Assembly: GCF_024679095.1 (NCBI RefSeq)
Contig: NC_066520.1
Location: 14,894,709-14,958,708, forward strand
DNA length: 64,000 nt
From: Eriocheir sinensis
Lineage: Eukaryota > Arthropoda > Malacostraca > Decapoda > Varunidae
Direction: 5' to 3'
The notes beneath the pieces were generated by a model. The model ran no database searches and was not told where the DNA came from. It saw nothing but the letters and a program-made list of their open reading frames with translations. The position numbers were made by a program, and so were the translations under genes. Shown piece by piece: positions 20,639 through 33,651 of this stretch. Within the stretch, counting starts at the first letter, position 1; the number at the start of each line of letters is the position of its first letter.

Positions 20639-20644
20639 AATAAA
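20639..20644 (+). promoter_or_regulatory. Candidate poly(A) signal of MRGBP
   Basis: AATAAA about 260 bp after the stop codon in AT-rich 3' sequence. Confidence 0.6.
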
Positions 20645-21792
20645 CATCTTATATTCCCCTAATGAATGACATAAACAAGTTGGTTAAAACTTCCAAAGCG
20701 TTGATAATCACAAAAGAAGCTCAGAAGCTTCTTAATTTCTTCACACCATCTTGTACAGGGCTGACCCTGAGTCTTTTTGTATCAATTGTTTCCCAGTTTA
20801 TCACTCTTCTTGTTTGATATGTTGTCCTTTCTCCAACACATGTGTCCTATCTATTGCCATTTCCTGATATCAATTGCCATTAATATATTGCCTACCTTGT
20901 TATGCTATTCAACATTACATTGTTTTAATAATCCTGGTTTTTTAATGATTATATCAGAGGATAGATTGGGAAAGTAACTCTGTTACTTTCCCTGTTACTT
21001 TCCCAATGCATGAATGTAATGCTAAAAAAATTTTTTTTTTTTGTAAAGCAATGTATATCTAGAAGCATAACAATTTCAACTTGAGTGAGGGTGTATTTAA
21101 CCCATGTGCTGCAGGTGACGGAAATTCGTCAGCTCCTCTTCCACTATAATTTGTACTTCCATGTCATGATTGTTGGTCCAGTGGTTGATGGCAACCCTTG
21201 TCCTACATTTTGCACCACTTCCACCAGAATACTTGTGACCACAATAATGGAATTATATGCTGAGACTGATTTCATTGTTTTTGAATGCATGGAGAAGGGG
21301 AGCATGCCATTGGTTATATATTTAGCTCTACTCCTATCCTCTATAAGGGTTCTAAGCATTCTTGTGAGGTATATTTGTATAGGCTACCAGTGAATCTGTA
21401 ATCTATGTATTGGATGGGTGTAAGCAGTTATGTAGGTAGATGGTGGTGTATGCTGTATGGTGGCCTGGGGCGAGGTGGGAGACTCAAGTCAAGGTCAGTT
21501 GCACCCACAAGAACAAGTGTGCATGTTTTGTCCAAAAATAACACCTCCTCCCAACATCATACCTCCCCTGTGCTATAGTCTTGATACTTTCAGTTTGTTT
21601 TATTATAGAGAGGAAGCACTGACTAAGAGAAAGCAATATAAGTTAGAATGATTTCATTTGAGGCTGTCATACAAATTATTGATGTAAAACATAATTTTTG
21701 CAAAATTTATCAACTGTGCTCTCTAGAATTATAAAATGAAAAGAAACACATACATGGCAGTAGTTAATATGCTTACCTCATAAATGAGAGGT

Positions 21793-22329
21793 CCTGGTGT
21801 TGTGTTCCTGGTTGTCCCCCCTATTCCTGGCTGTCCTTCTGCAAACTGCACATGCTCAGAAGTGAATGTAAACAAACAAAGACTTGTTGATAAATCAAGC
21901 TGTTCTCACGCATCCCCCGACAGCATGGCTTTGCTCACTTCGTTCCCCTCCCCCCCCATACCCACCTCATGAACCTATAATGCCCTCTAGGCCCTCCCAA
22001 AATCTGCCAAAATTACTGGCCTGCATATGCACATCGACAGTTTTGTTTTTTGAAAATAACAAGATGCTATTTCCCGTAAATTTACTCATGAATCACTGCA
22101 TGAAGGCTATTTATTGGCCCTTCACTTTACTTATTACAAAACAGAGTGCTATACTGGATTTAGGAATGTTTTTCCTTTGCAAGAATAAAACAATGACCTC
22201 CCGTGCTGGACAACACTGCGTGGACAGCCATGTACATGTGACCAGCTGCGTACACGGATCCGTGTTCATAGCAATCCGCCTTTTTGTTTGTAAACAAAGG
22301 GGAGACATCCAGGAACACGACACCAGGTT
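21793..22329. mobile_element. Inverted-repeat element, unclassified
   Basis: The left end CCTGGTGTTGTGTTCCTGG and the reverse-complemented right end CCTGGTGTCGTGTTCCTGG differ at one position. Similarity continues through TGTCCCCC/TGTCTCCCC. About 540 bp between outer ends, no recognisable ORF and no clear target duplication. Confidence 0.6.
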
Positions 22330-23539
22330 TGATTGTTGACCGGAAAGGAGACAGGTGATCAGTTTTCTTTCATCTGAGCTTCATGTCCCCCAGCAGTGAA
22401 TGGGTACTAGGTGTCAGGCAGGGGTTTTGTCCTACCACTCAAGTGTGTGTGGGTGTGATAAGAGGTCCCAGCCATGCCTAAAGATCCATAATTATGTAGC
22501 TACAAGCTCAAAACAAAGTTGGTACTAGCTGGCATTTGAATCCAACAAATGGCACACACGCACACACATATAGGACCCTACGAGTGTAACTCATTTCCTG
22601 GATATCAGAACTAGGTGAATGCACACAGCTGAATGCAGACAGAACTAATGTACTATAAACCTGCATGATGTAGGGTTCCATAACTTCAACCATATGATTA
22701 GCCGAAGTTGTCAAATAGACCTTCCGTGGAAATTTGCTTTGGTCTTTAAAGAAAAGCCTGTTAGAGCTATCCATTAGCTAAAATGTAGATGCTCATTAGA
22801 ATGCAATATTGCTTTTCAGGAGCACTTGACCAAATTTTGAGGTTACTCCAGTACCATAATGCATAGATTTATTTTAATTTCATGTAGCTAAGCTTTTTGA
22901 CACAGTATTGGCATCAGTATGACCCATTCCTGTCATCTAAATGGGACACCAACGTTGGACATAGGCTAAATATAATGTGAACTTGCATCTTTATATTAGC
23001 ATTAAATATGAATCAATATTTGGGACAGTTGAAAGTTGACCATAAATATTGTATCACAGGTTCAAAAATACCTCATGCTAAGGCAATGAAAACCATTTTG
23101 CACTACTGGTGCTAGTCACATGTGTACTATTTAGCTTCCCCTTCCTTCTACTATTATTTAAGCATCCTCTTCCTCCTAATATTAATTAAACATCCCCTTC
23201 CTCTTTATGTAAAGCAGATTCATAAAAAATAATATATTTCATAGTGCTTCAACTTAGTTATTCCCACATATCTCTGAGATCAAATTTTTAAATCCATATT
23301 TATTTTTAGCAGTTCTCCAAATTTGTACACAGTGGGTATTCAAACAATACTCTTTTTTCCAAACTTACCAGTGGGAAAGCTAGTGATTACTTTGCTTTTA
23401 ATCCCATTAAAAATTATGTGATAAAACTGTATTCACTGGTAGCATGTGAAACTGCAAAACAATTAGCCCATTTTAATGTCTTTATCTGAGGAAAAGCATC
23501 ATCTATGTCTATGTTTAATATCTAATTAAGCTCCCTTAA

Positions 23540-23783
23540 CCCTTTCCATCCATGACGCAGACGTTGGTGTCACAGTATGGAAAGGGTCAAGAGGAAGTGG
23601 AAGAGGATTAATCCTCTTCTAAACCTCTCAATCCTCCTCTAAATTCCTCTTAGTTCTCTTCCATTTCCTCTTAAGAATTTTAGAAGAGGATTAAGAGGAA
23701 ATGGAAAAGGATTAAGAGGTTTAGAAGAGGACTAACCCTTTCCATACAGTGACGCCAACGTCGGAGTCGACGGAGTAAAGGGG
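23540..23783. mobile_element. TTAA-flanked palindromic MITE, family B (copy 1)
   Basis: Flanked by TTAA (23536-23539 and 23784-23787). The interior is a palindrome of GAAGAGGATTAA / TTAATCCTCTTC blocks. Both ends carry CCCTTTCC(AT) with a nested TGACGC...GTCAC. Same family as 33501-33651, but the right end has an extra CGTCGGAGTCGACGGAG segment. Confidence 0.75.
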
Positions 23784-26700
23784 TTAAAAAAACTAAATAA
23801 TTAATGCCACAAGCACACAAAATTCCTTGGTGCTTAAACTTTTTTTTTACCCTTTTATTGTACTTTGTTTTGCTATTGTCATTAGGTCAAGGAAGACGTA
23901 ACCTTGCACTGTGTGTAAATGAGGCTTTTATCGTTACCTTTTACTAAGGCTGATAATTCTTGTACATATTTACTATCTTGATATTTAAAATATTTTGTAA
24001 AATTCAAATGTAGAAAAATGACAAATCATTACATAAAAGTTACTTGCCATCACTGTAGAAAAGTAGCCTTCATTCATGGTACTTCTCGAAAGCAGCTTCT
24101 CATTTCAACTTTTTTTTATTAATTATTGAAAATATTTTACTTACCGGGTCAACATAACTACTTTACTTCAGTGGCAAAGAAAACTTGAGCCTTATTTCCA
24201 CCTAAACTCATATCTTTGTATGGCAATTGTTTGCAGTATAATGTACATATTTATTGTTTGTGTCAATAAGAGGAAATAAAATGTAATCACATTTATTTGA
24301 TGGAGGGAATTAGTGGACATACATGGAGTTGCATGAAGCAGTGCCCACTCACTCTGTTGTAAAAGGAATCCCATGTTCCATAAGGCAACAGCAGGCTCAG
24401 TCCATCTTAACAGTGCTCTAATTTATTATTATCATACTGAAATCAGCTGTTCGGTCCTGACATATGCAAAATACTATATATATCAGACACTCCTGATGAT
24501 GCAAAAGTAATCCTTTCTTTCATGTCTGTGAAGAGTACAGATAATGTTACCTAGTTAAACCTTGAACATCTGATTTAATAGGTCAGTGGTTAGAATTACG
24601 TGCAGCAGCTGGCCAATATGGGGCCTAATTTATTGGTATGTATTTCGTATACTGTAAATTATTTTATAGAATAAACCGATTACTATACAAATGCTCTAAC
24701 TGGATGATTTGCCCAAAATGTTTAATCAGTAATCAATAGTTGGATAATACATTCAGAAACAAAATGTGAATTTCATCGAATATTACAGTAAAGATGACCC
24801 AGAGGCATGAAATAAAGGAATCATGGGATACATCATACTTGCCATTTTTCTGACTGCTAGCTTGATCTGCTTTAGTTTAGTTTTGCTTAACTGAAAGTAG
24901 TTTAAAAATAACAAGGTTTCATAATTATTTATATTACGTATATGCATGATGAGTTTCCAGTGTGTTGGTTACAGCAATGCACTACTATTCTATTTAATGA
25001 AAGATGGTCTGCCATGCAAAGTAATATGGTGGCATGGTAGCTTAGTGAATGTGCTCAGCTGATGTCCAGAAGCTTGCAAATAATTGTCTCACATACAACA
25101 TGATCTTGGTGAGAAGGGCAGCAGCTTCAGCAATATAATCTTGATAACTTTTGTTCCTCAGTTCTGGGTTACTTAATCCCTTTAATTATAAGTCCAAAAT
25201 ATCAGAATGTAGGCTTGAATGACAGCTCACTTCAGAAGTCTTTCATGCATGGGATCAGGTTTTAATTACTATACTTTCAGGTTGTAACTATTATACTTAA
25301 GTAGTGGTGAAGGAATGGGTCAGCAGTCCATATATGATGTGAAAAGGTGGTACAGTAGTGAACCAAATATGCAAAGTTGAATATTTTTACTTTTGTTTTC
25401 TCTCCTACTGATGATGTCATTTGGAGTGTGTAGCATTACTAAGCATGCTGTGAATGGAGGCATTGGTGATTAGTTTTAATTGTAGTAGTATAAGAAATGT
25501 ACAAGAAGTGTGTTAAGTGGGATTTACCTTTGTGATGTGCTGCCACTCCCCAGTGATAAAGTACCACAGGATGAAGAGGAAGCACTTCAATCCTTGTTTT
25601 TCATACAATTTTATGGTGCCTAAAGATGCCAGCAATTTGGTTCTTATTAGGATGCCTTTTTTAATGTTGTAATACATAACAATTGTACAGCTGAAGAGAA
25701 TATGATGCAGTTCCATGATTTCATTGCCACTAACTTGCAAAGTAACAATTATGTAAAGGCATGATGCTAAGATAAAAATACTACTATTTGTTCAAGAAGG
25801 AATTTAATGTTATGAATATTGGTAATTCCCTTACCAGCTCCCATGACTTGAAGAATGTTAAATGTAGTCTCTAATGAAACTTTTGCTTCCAGAGTCAAAC
25901 AGAATAAGTATGTTGAGGAAAATAGGTGAAGTTAAATAACTAAGTATCTACTGCAAGGCACTGCAATACAGATTATTGTGAGTTGTCATAAATGATAGTT
26001 GATATTTATCACTTGTGCTTTTAATCATCATTGTAATTTTAAGCCAGAGCTTCAAATGGGGTTTATCTGTAAAGATAAAGCTTACACAGATTCTGTCACC
26101 ACAAGGTTTTTGTTTTATGGTGCTACAAAGTCAGTTTAGATCAAAATTCACAGCAGTAACATCTCATTAAACCATAGTGGATTAATAATTTATGAATAAT
26201 TTCATGGGCCCCATGGGCCATGACAACCATACACAAAGCTACACTGTGGCTGTCAATCACAACACATTACTCATTCTTGCCATGGCTATCTTCAGCTGCC
26301 ACCTTCAGAGCAAGATTGACAGGATGTGTTATCCATATACCTCGGCAAGAAATATAGTGAAAATTTTTGTCTTGTGCACTAAGTACATGAAACAAAACCC
26401 AGATCTATGTCCAGAAAAAGTACACAGTAGAAAATAACAAAGTTAATGGCATGTACTGCATCATTAGTCAGTGGTTGCATCCACCAAGCTCTGCTCACTT
26501 TTGAGACAAGTTGAGCCTTTAGTGCCTCCCATTTCTGGTAAATGTGAGGCTGAATAAAAGGCAGGGAAAAGTTTGAGACATTTAAGTTTCAACATGAATA
26601 GTAAGCTGGTAACAAAAATAAAGGTTTAGGCAAGAGGAAAAAGAGAAAGGATTATTCTTAATATATATCAGGCGTGAATGCCTCGCATGTGATCCATTTC

Positions 26701-29127
26701 ATTGGATGAATTCTTGAGTTATGTCTTGATCCCCCGTAACCCTCCCCTGTGTGGTTCAAAGTATCATGATGGTGGGGATGATTATGACAATGACAGAGGT
26801 TACCTGATTGCTTAAAAAGAAAATACAAAGAGTAACAGGCTCTAGTAATGCTAAAAGCATGAAGACTTCTTCCTTTACAAAAGGAAATAAACTTTGAAGG
26901 AGCATAATTAAGTAGAAAAATGAAATGGTAGCGTTTAGTGTATAGAAACTACTTGTATTTGAATATGCTGTAATGGAAGGAAGGATTGAGCAAATTTGCA
27001 TCTAAATTTTACATATCAAGGAGAGGTCACAGCATAGAAGGTGACATAAAAGTACAATCATAAAGATGAACTCTCAACTATGAGATAAAACACAACAGAA
27101 AACAAGTCCAGAAAACTGTATTCTTGGATATTGAAAGAAAGAGAAAGGTAGATATGAGAGGTAGTTTGATGTATGGAAGATTGTTATTAATTAGTGTTTT
27201 AACAAGTAATAAAAATGTGAAGGTCATTCAAACTGTGGAAGTAAAGCTCATTTCTGTACAATTAATACAAGATTATTAAATATAGCAAAGTGCAGAATTA
27301 CATATGTGAGAAACAAAATAAATGGAGTGAAAGAAACATGTCAAGCTGTGAAGTGCAGATGCTTCTATTTAGAAAACCATGTAAGTGCAAATGCTTCTAT
27401 TTTGGCCACCACCTCAAAGGAGTGCTTCATGGGAATGGGGTATGGAGAAATATGTTATTGCTGTAAATATTCTTGCTGGTCTGATTTATAAGAACTCAAT
27501 TATGCAGTCAGTGATTATAAACTATGATGATCTGCTTTCACAGTTATAGCAAGTATTAGTTGTGGATATTTTTTGGGGGAAGCATGTCCCAGAGCTTTCT
27601 AGTTTACCCTAAAATACTTCTCCAGTCTTAGCTAGCTCTTGTAAAGCATAGACTTTACACAAGATTTTCTTAAATGTCACACACTAATTTATTATTTACT
27701 GGACACTGGAGAATAAAACCATATTCGGGTTTTATTAAAAACTTATTTGACTTCTTGTACAAAACTGCTCCATGCTACTCTAGGTACAAAGCTACACCCC
27801 TGCGTATACTACCTTTTGGAGTGGGTACCTGGGTTGGGCGGCACACCACACACACAAACACATGCACACACAGGCTCCCAGGCCACACCACTTTCTTCAC
27901 ATTCCACAAGCCTTGTTTAACTCTATGAAAAGTCTTGAAAGGAAAAAAAAGATATCTAATAGTTTAAATATTTCTATTGCATTTATATTAATGATCAGGC
28001 TCCTGAAAATTAATTAACTTTCCTAGTGGCATTCCATAGTTTCACCAAGGCTAAATAAACCCTCAGTTTAATGAAAAAAATATTGTAAGCAATTAACTGT
28101 CCAAATTCTTCTCTTAGTGAAGTGAAAACATATATAGAAATAACCAAGAATATATATGAGGCCAAAAGTTGGAGGCACATTACTGGGCGCCATTATGTCT
28201 TGGTCACACCTGACAGAGTTTGGACTCAGACCCTATAGGCCAGGCAGCAGTCTTAGCTGGCATATGGTGTCATTTATCCTGGATAAATAAAAAAGGTCTC
28301 AGTCCATGCTGGTAACACTGCTCTTGGTGGGGTTCACTCTGTGTTGTGGTGGCCTAAATCTGTGAGAGCTGGTAGGCCAGGGTGGGGATGTGGTAACACT
28401 TACAGGGACACCTCTGACCTACCCCTCCTCCTCCAGAATAACTCTGGCTGGGGATTGGAGTGTGGGTGGCTGCTGGGGTGGTTCAGCTTTGATGAGCAGT
28501 GCCAGCAAAGTCCCTTTTGACTTGTTTGTATTTTTTTTTTTTTTTCAAAACTTCATGGAATACAGAGTTAGGTACAGTGCCCCTCCTCTCTGCTTTCACA
28601 GTAATCTACAATAACAACACACACCAGACTATGCTTGGTAATAACCAACCTCTTACTTCATGGAGGAGTCTAACAGACTGCCTCACCAAGAACAGTTCTA
28701 CAAGAAAAAATGGAGTCGCTAATTATATGTAAAATAAAGCCTCTTTGAGCACAGAACATGGTTGTCAATATATCACATCAAGAATGGGGTGATAACAACC
28801 CATGCCCATCATCTTTTAAGTGACAATTCATGAAAGATTTGACAAGCAGTAAACTGTATAGGGAATAGAATTCACAAGAAACTTCACTAAAACACTTCTG
28901 GGAGACAGGAAAGTTCAAATTTTAGGCCAGTGGAAGGCTGTCCTGTTGTTTGCATACCAGCCACAGCTGAAGCATAGGCCTACACAATAAGAAAATGCAA
29001 TGCCATAACAGATACTCATGTCTGCACTCACTGCTCCATTCCTTGAGCAGTACATAAATCCTAAACCTGAATTTATGATCAATTAATATATGTATTAAAC
29101 CTAAAGAATGAGAAAAGCCAAAAGAGC

Positions 29128-29246
<119 letters not shown>

Positions 29247-30064
29247 GTGAAGTTCAATATGTGTTGAGCAGCAAGTACCCCTCCTGAGATATATTTTTTT
29301 TAATGGAGTTGACCCAGCTACATGTTCCCAGGGTTCCTCTTAACATATCCTCTACAGGAGCTGTTGCCTTATTACTACTGTCTGCTCATCAAAACACAAA
29401 CAGATTATAACGAAGAATATACAAGACAAAAAAATAGGTGGAAGGGAAGGTGAAATGAAAAAAGAATAACAAAAAAAAGGAATGTTCCAAAATCATACAG
29501 ACAAACTAGGATTATCTTAGGAGACAATAGTTTTCATAGTCTTCAACACAGCAGGGACAAGATTCTTTACACAGAAAAATACTGATAACCTACATGAAAA
29601 AAAAAGGATATTCATAGACTCCCAAGACACCAGCACATGTACATATCTAAGTTATTACCAATGCTTCATGTGTCCACCATTGCTCTAATAATCTCAGAAG
29701 AGATCATTTCTGACACATTGAAATCCAGCCTGATTATATGTTTCAGGTGAAAATTTCATAGCAATAGCTTTTACAAGTAATTAAATATTACCCGATTATA
29801 TAACCTTACTTAAGCAGAGGCTGGATATTATCTGGATAATCAGAGGATTACCTTTGCCCTTTTAATCTACCGTGAATGTGTTTTTAGTCTATATATGATA
29901 CTATTATAGGCTGATAACAACAGGACAGCCCAGGCAATGGAAGAAGGCAAGGAGAGGTAAGAGTTTTCAATTTTCAGCTGTTGATATATTGGTGGTGATG
30001 CAATAATCTTGAAAGCTACATCACAGACCTGAGCAGCAGGACAAACGGTAATGTCTTTTGGTTG

Positions 30065-30086
30065 AGAGAGAGAGAGAGAGAGAGAA
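30065..30086. repeat. Short (AG)n
   Basis: Eleven or so AG units in a purine-rich stretch. Confidence 0.85.
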
Positions 30087-30193
30087 ATTCATAACTTATC
30101 TGAGAGGGAGGGAGAGAGAAAAGTATTTAAATTGAGAAGGTGGTGAGGTGTCTTGGGTAAGGAATTGGTAGTGGGCTGGTGGGAGGGATAGGA

Positions 30194-30274
30194 TCAGCAG
30201 CAAGAGAAGGCTGGTGGAGGAGACAGAAGTGGCTTTGGCTTCTCCGACAAACTGTTTCCCAAGCCTCCCTCGAC
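30194..30274 (-). other. Candidate alternative 3' exon of the BTB gene
   Basis: On the minus strand a strong acceptor, TACTAAT branch-point-like sequence then TTACCTTACCTTTCAG, precedes 30274. Continued in phase 0 from the BTB exon it would read VEGGLGNSLSEKPKPLLSPP and stop at 30194 after 26 residues. No conserved domain is seen and the matching donor (GAA|gttaac at 31709) is weak. This is a possibility only. Confidence 0.2.
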
Positions 30275-30795
30275 CTGAAAGGTAAGGTAATAATGATATA
30301 AGTTAATTAGTAGCACAGGTTACTTTATCTCATCTCATGCACAAACATGAGGGTTGATATAAATATTATTCAATTTCCTAAAAGAATGCTCGGTTTTCTA
30401 CATTAATCACTTGACATATGGATTCAAGTTTATTGCTTTCTGAATCCAAGTTTTAGATCTAGCAAATTGTTTTGAAACATGCTCTGGCCAACTGTAACCT
30501 GGCTCATTTAAAAAAAATAGACATCCAAAGGTCACACACCAGATAACAGCTCTTTGCATGGCTCATCACAAATCGTTATTGTCCTATCATTATCATCTTT
30601 GGATGTCTCATTTCCTGAAAATTCATAACAGGCTTAGACAAATGGTAGTTTTGTAAAATAAGGTGAAAATCTGCTTCAGTCATCATGCCATTTATTGTAT
30701 TAAATTAACCACTTTTTTAGGGGAGAAAGTCACATTAATTCTTTCATTTCTTATGTGTTCATCAAGTAGTAGTAGTATAGTCAATCTATTTGAAA

Positions 30796-31236
30796 CTGGC
30801 GGACGGGTGGGGGGACAGCTGCTTGTCAGCTAAGCCCCGCACCTTGCCACACTCTCTCAACACTTTTCACTTCCTCTCATATGTCAGCTATTTACTACCT
30901 TTAAATGAATTTAATTAAATAACAGGATAATCCAATAAGGTCATAAAGTGTTAAGACTGTTTCGTTTTTAGGATAATAACAAATATTTTGTGTAAATACC
31001 AGGACACTTGACAACGTTGTATTCCAACGTTGTCAAGTGTCCTGGGATTTACACAAAATATTTGTTATTATCCTAAAAACAAAACAATCTGAATACTCTA
31101 TGACCTTATTCGATTATTCAATTATTTAATTAAATTAATTTAAAGGTAGTAAATAGCTGACATATGAGAGGAAGAGGAGGTGTATAACAGAGTCTTGAGG
31201 CAGTGCTGACAGCTGACCTTGGCTGACCCCCGCCAG
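30796..31236. mobile_element. Long-armed foldback element, 441 bp
   Basis: The two arms meet at about 31018 (CAACGTTG...CAACGTTG) and are nearly perfectly complementary for about 150 bp each. Shared landmarks include CTCATATGTCAGC and ACAAATATTTTGTGTAAAT. The weaker match extends to CTGGCGG ends. No clear target duplication. It lies just downstream of the BTB gene stop codon. Confidence 0.8.
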
Positions 31237-31679
31237 ATTCTTGTAGAAATACTATAGTAGCTTTACAGGCGTAAATTCTTTTCAGTGATCTCATTCCCTC
31301 CCTCCTTTCATAATTATGTCTATTCAGTTTTCACTTTTGTATTTCACATTTCTTCACTCCTCAGTCTCAATCTGTTGCACCACAAGTATGTTCCTTAAGA
31401 TTTTCACTTTTGCTGTTTTCATGTTTAACATTATGGTCATGCTTATCAGTCATTTTGCTTCCATTTAACAGAAGTAAGATTATCTCATTATATCCTTGCT
31501 TGAGTTATCATAGTTGGTGACTTCTTCCCTGAAATGCTGCCAGAACTCAGAAATGATATTTGATTGATGTGGAAAATCAAAAACACATTTGAATAATCAA
31601 CTTATCTAGATCCCTTACTGAAAAAAGCTTAACTCCAATGAAAAAGCTAACAAACTTCAGCACACACCTGGGCAGTGTT

Positions 31680-33344
31680 TCAGCGGTCTTGCCGCTCATT
31701 TTGGTTAACTTCAGCAAGGCCCTTAACCTTGAGTCGCTCCGCAGTCTTGAGGAAATTAGGGAGGTCTGCCTGAGCTACATTGACCTCCCCAGCATACATG
31801 TACTCCAGAATTGCCTGTAAGTGGCTGAATGGGACATCTTTCAAGATGATTATTGGGTGCTTTGAAGGGTTTTCCTGAAAAATAAAAGTAAAAAGTATAA
31901 ATATTGCACCCATAAATGATAATTAACCCTGTATTTCTGCAGACACATAAGATGTATTAACATTGGCAGAGCTTTCACTGATATTCATTATAATTTTAAA
32001 AGTTACCTATATACCCAAAAAAAAAAAAAAAAAAAAAAAAGATATCTCAACGTTATTCCTAGCAATAACTCGTTGTTTTACCTTGGTCTAAGTGTGATCT
32101 TTATCTAATTCAAATTAAACCTCTCGCACACCGTAAGTTTACAATAAGTTTCTGTTCCACTCACCATGCATTTCTCAGGCCCAACCGGCCTTTTTTTGCC
32201 GCCGCGATACTCTGCATTCCCGGATGTATTTTACCCTCACAGATATATAATACCCCAATAAATTTTGTATCAATGGCTTCATAAAGACTTGTACTAGAAC
32301 ATGCGCAAATAAAAATAAAGTAAAATAAACAATACAACCTCGTTTCAAGTGTCCGTATAGAGTATTGTAGACAATAATTCCTAAGTACCAACTCTTCTCT
32401 AGCTAGCTCGAAATTTTGTGTGCCAACTTTTTTAGCCGAATATATTTTTCAAAGCGGAATTTAGTGAGGATTCTTATGGTATCCTCAAAATCCTCATATG
32501 CCTATTAGTTCCCGAGTTACACCAAGAAAACTATATTTTTTTCGAGGTGACCGACCCCTCCTCCCTCCATTCCTCCTCATCTACGCTCCTTAGAAAGGTT
32601 GCCATATGTTACCATTAAGAAACTTATCCTAACAAATGACGCTCCCAAATTTGACGCACTTTCACCAAAAACTTAATTTTTAATCAATTTTTAAACCTTA
32701 TGACGAGTTTCACGTCACCGTGCGCCAGGACCTTTTTACCCTTGATGACGTGAAATCGTGCGCGAGAGGGTTAACAACTTATTAAAACAAAAAATCACAT
32801 ACTTAAGCAAGCTTTTAACAGTTAAATAAATTATTTTAGTTTCCATAAAAGTTTTCTAGTAACCATTTCAACCAATGTTACCAAGTTTCACTACACTATA
32901 ACCATCAAACCCTAACCTATTTTTTTACAGTTTAAAATCAAGTCACTAACTCAATGAAACAATTCAAATTCATTTATATTATTGTCAAGTTTCTTCAATT
33001 CCAACTAGCTTTTTTCTCTAATCAATTCATAATTAAGCCTACCATATATCTGCGGAGTAGGTATACTATAATGAATTTCTTTGGGTAGCTAACAATACAT
33101 GACCTTAGAGTACTGGTATAGCAAAAATAAGTCTAATTAGAAAGAAAGCAAGACATACCTCTAGCAAAGCCTTGAAATATGGTGAACATGCAGACAGCAC
33201 CATCTTGTGGGCTTTGCAAGTTTGTCCATCGCAGGCCAATGTCACGTCTGTGAAGCTCTTCTCCTCCCGCAGATGCTTAAAGGAGGAGACCATGTTGCTT
33301 TGGAACTCATTCCACCGCAAGCAGAATTGCTGATCGTCCGCCAT
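31680..33344 (-). CDS. lolal: BTB-only chromatin protein, lola-like (lolal/batman type)
   Basis: Two exons on the minus strand: 33344-33159 (ATG, residues 1-62) and 31874-31680 (residues 63-126, TGA). The donor GAG|gtatgt and acceptor tttcag|GAAAACCC join them in phase. The 126 residues are almost entirely one arthropod-type BTB/POZ domain: MADDQQFCLRWNEFQSNMV, FTDVTLACDGQTCKAHKM, SACSPYFKALLEENPSKHP, ILEYMYAGEVNVAQ, FLKTAERLKVKGLAE. A nine-residue tail follows. Drosophila lola-like is also a BTB-only protein of about 127 residues with the same landmarks; it binds other BTB/GAGA-factor proteins in Polycomb/trithorax control. Larger lola/broad-type genes splice a similar BTB domain to zinc-finger exons, so extra 3' exons are possible, though none was recognised. 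The start sits in AAGATGGCGG, preceded by an acceptor at about 33362 that implies a separate 5' UTR exon. Confidence 0.85.
32119..32770. mobile_element. TTAA-flanked element, family C
   Basis: The left end TTAA-ACCTCTCGCACACCG and the reverse-complemented right end TTAA-CCCTCTCGCGCACGA match at most positions. About 650 bp, no transposase. It lies inside the intron of the lolal-like gene. Confidence 0.55.
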
Positions 33345-33500
33345 CTTGTGTGTTCTTTAGGTCTAAAATAGATGACAGAAGTGAAAGGTTAGAAAACATC
33401 ATACAAATCACTTGTGTTATTACTGACAAAGGCAGTTATGCACCATTCATAAAAATAAAAAATAGCCTTGAACATTTCAAACATGGGAGGTGATTATTAA

Positions 33501-33651
33501 CCCTTTCAATACGTGACGCAGACATCGGCATCACAGTATGGAAAGGGTTAAAAGGAAATGGAAGAGAATTAATCCTCTTCTAAACCTCTTAATCCTCTTC
33601 CATTTCCTCTTAACCCTTTCCAAACTGTGATGCGTCACTGTATTGAAAGGG
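33501..33651. mobile_element. TTAA-flanked palindromic MITE, family B (copy 2)
   Basis: Flanked by TTAA at 33497-33500 and 33652-33655. The ends CCCTTTCAATACGTGACGC and CCCTTTCAATACAGTGACGC (reverse complemented) are near identical. The core AATCCTCTTCTAAACCTCTTAA is also in the 23.5-kb copy. It lies just upstream of the coding exon of the lolal-like gene. Confidence 0.85.
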
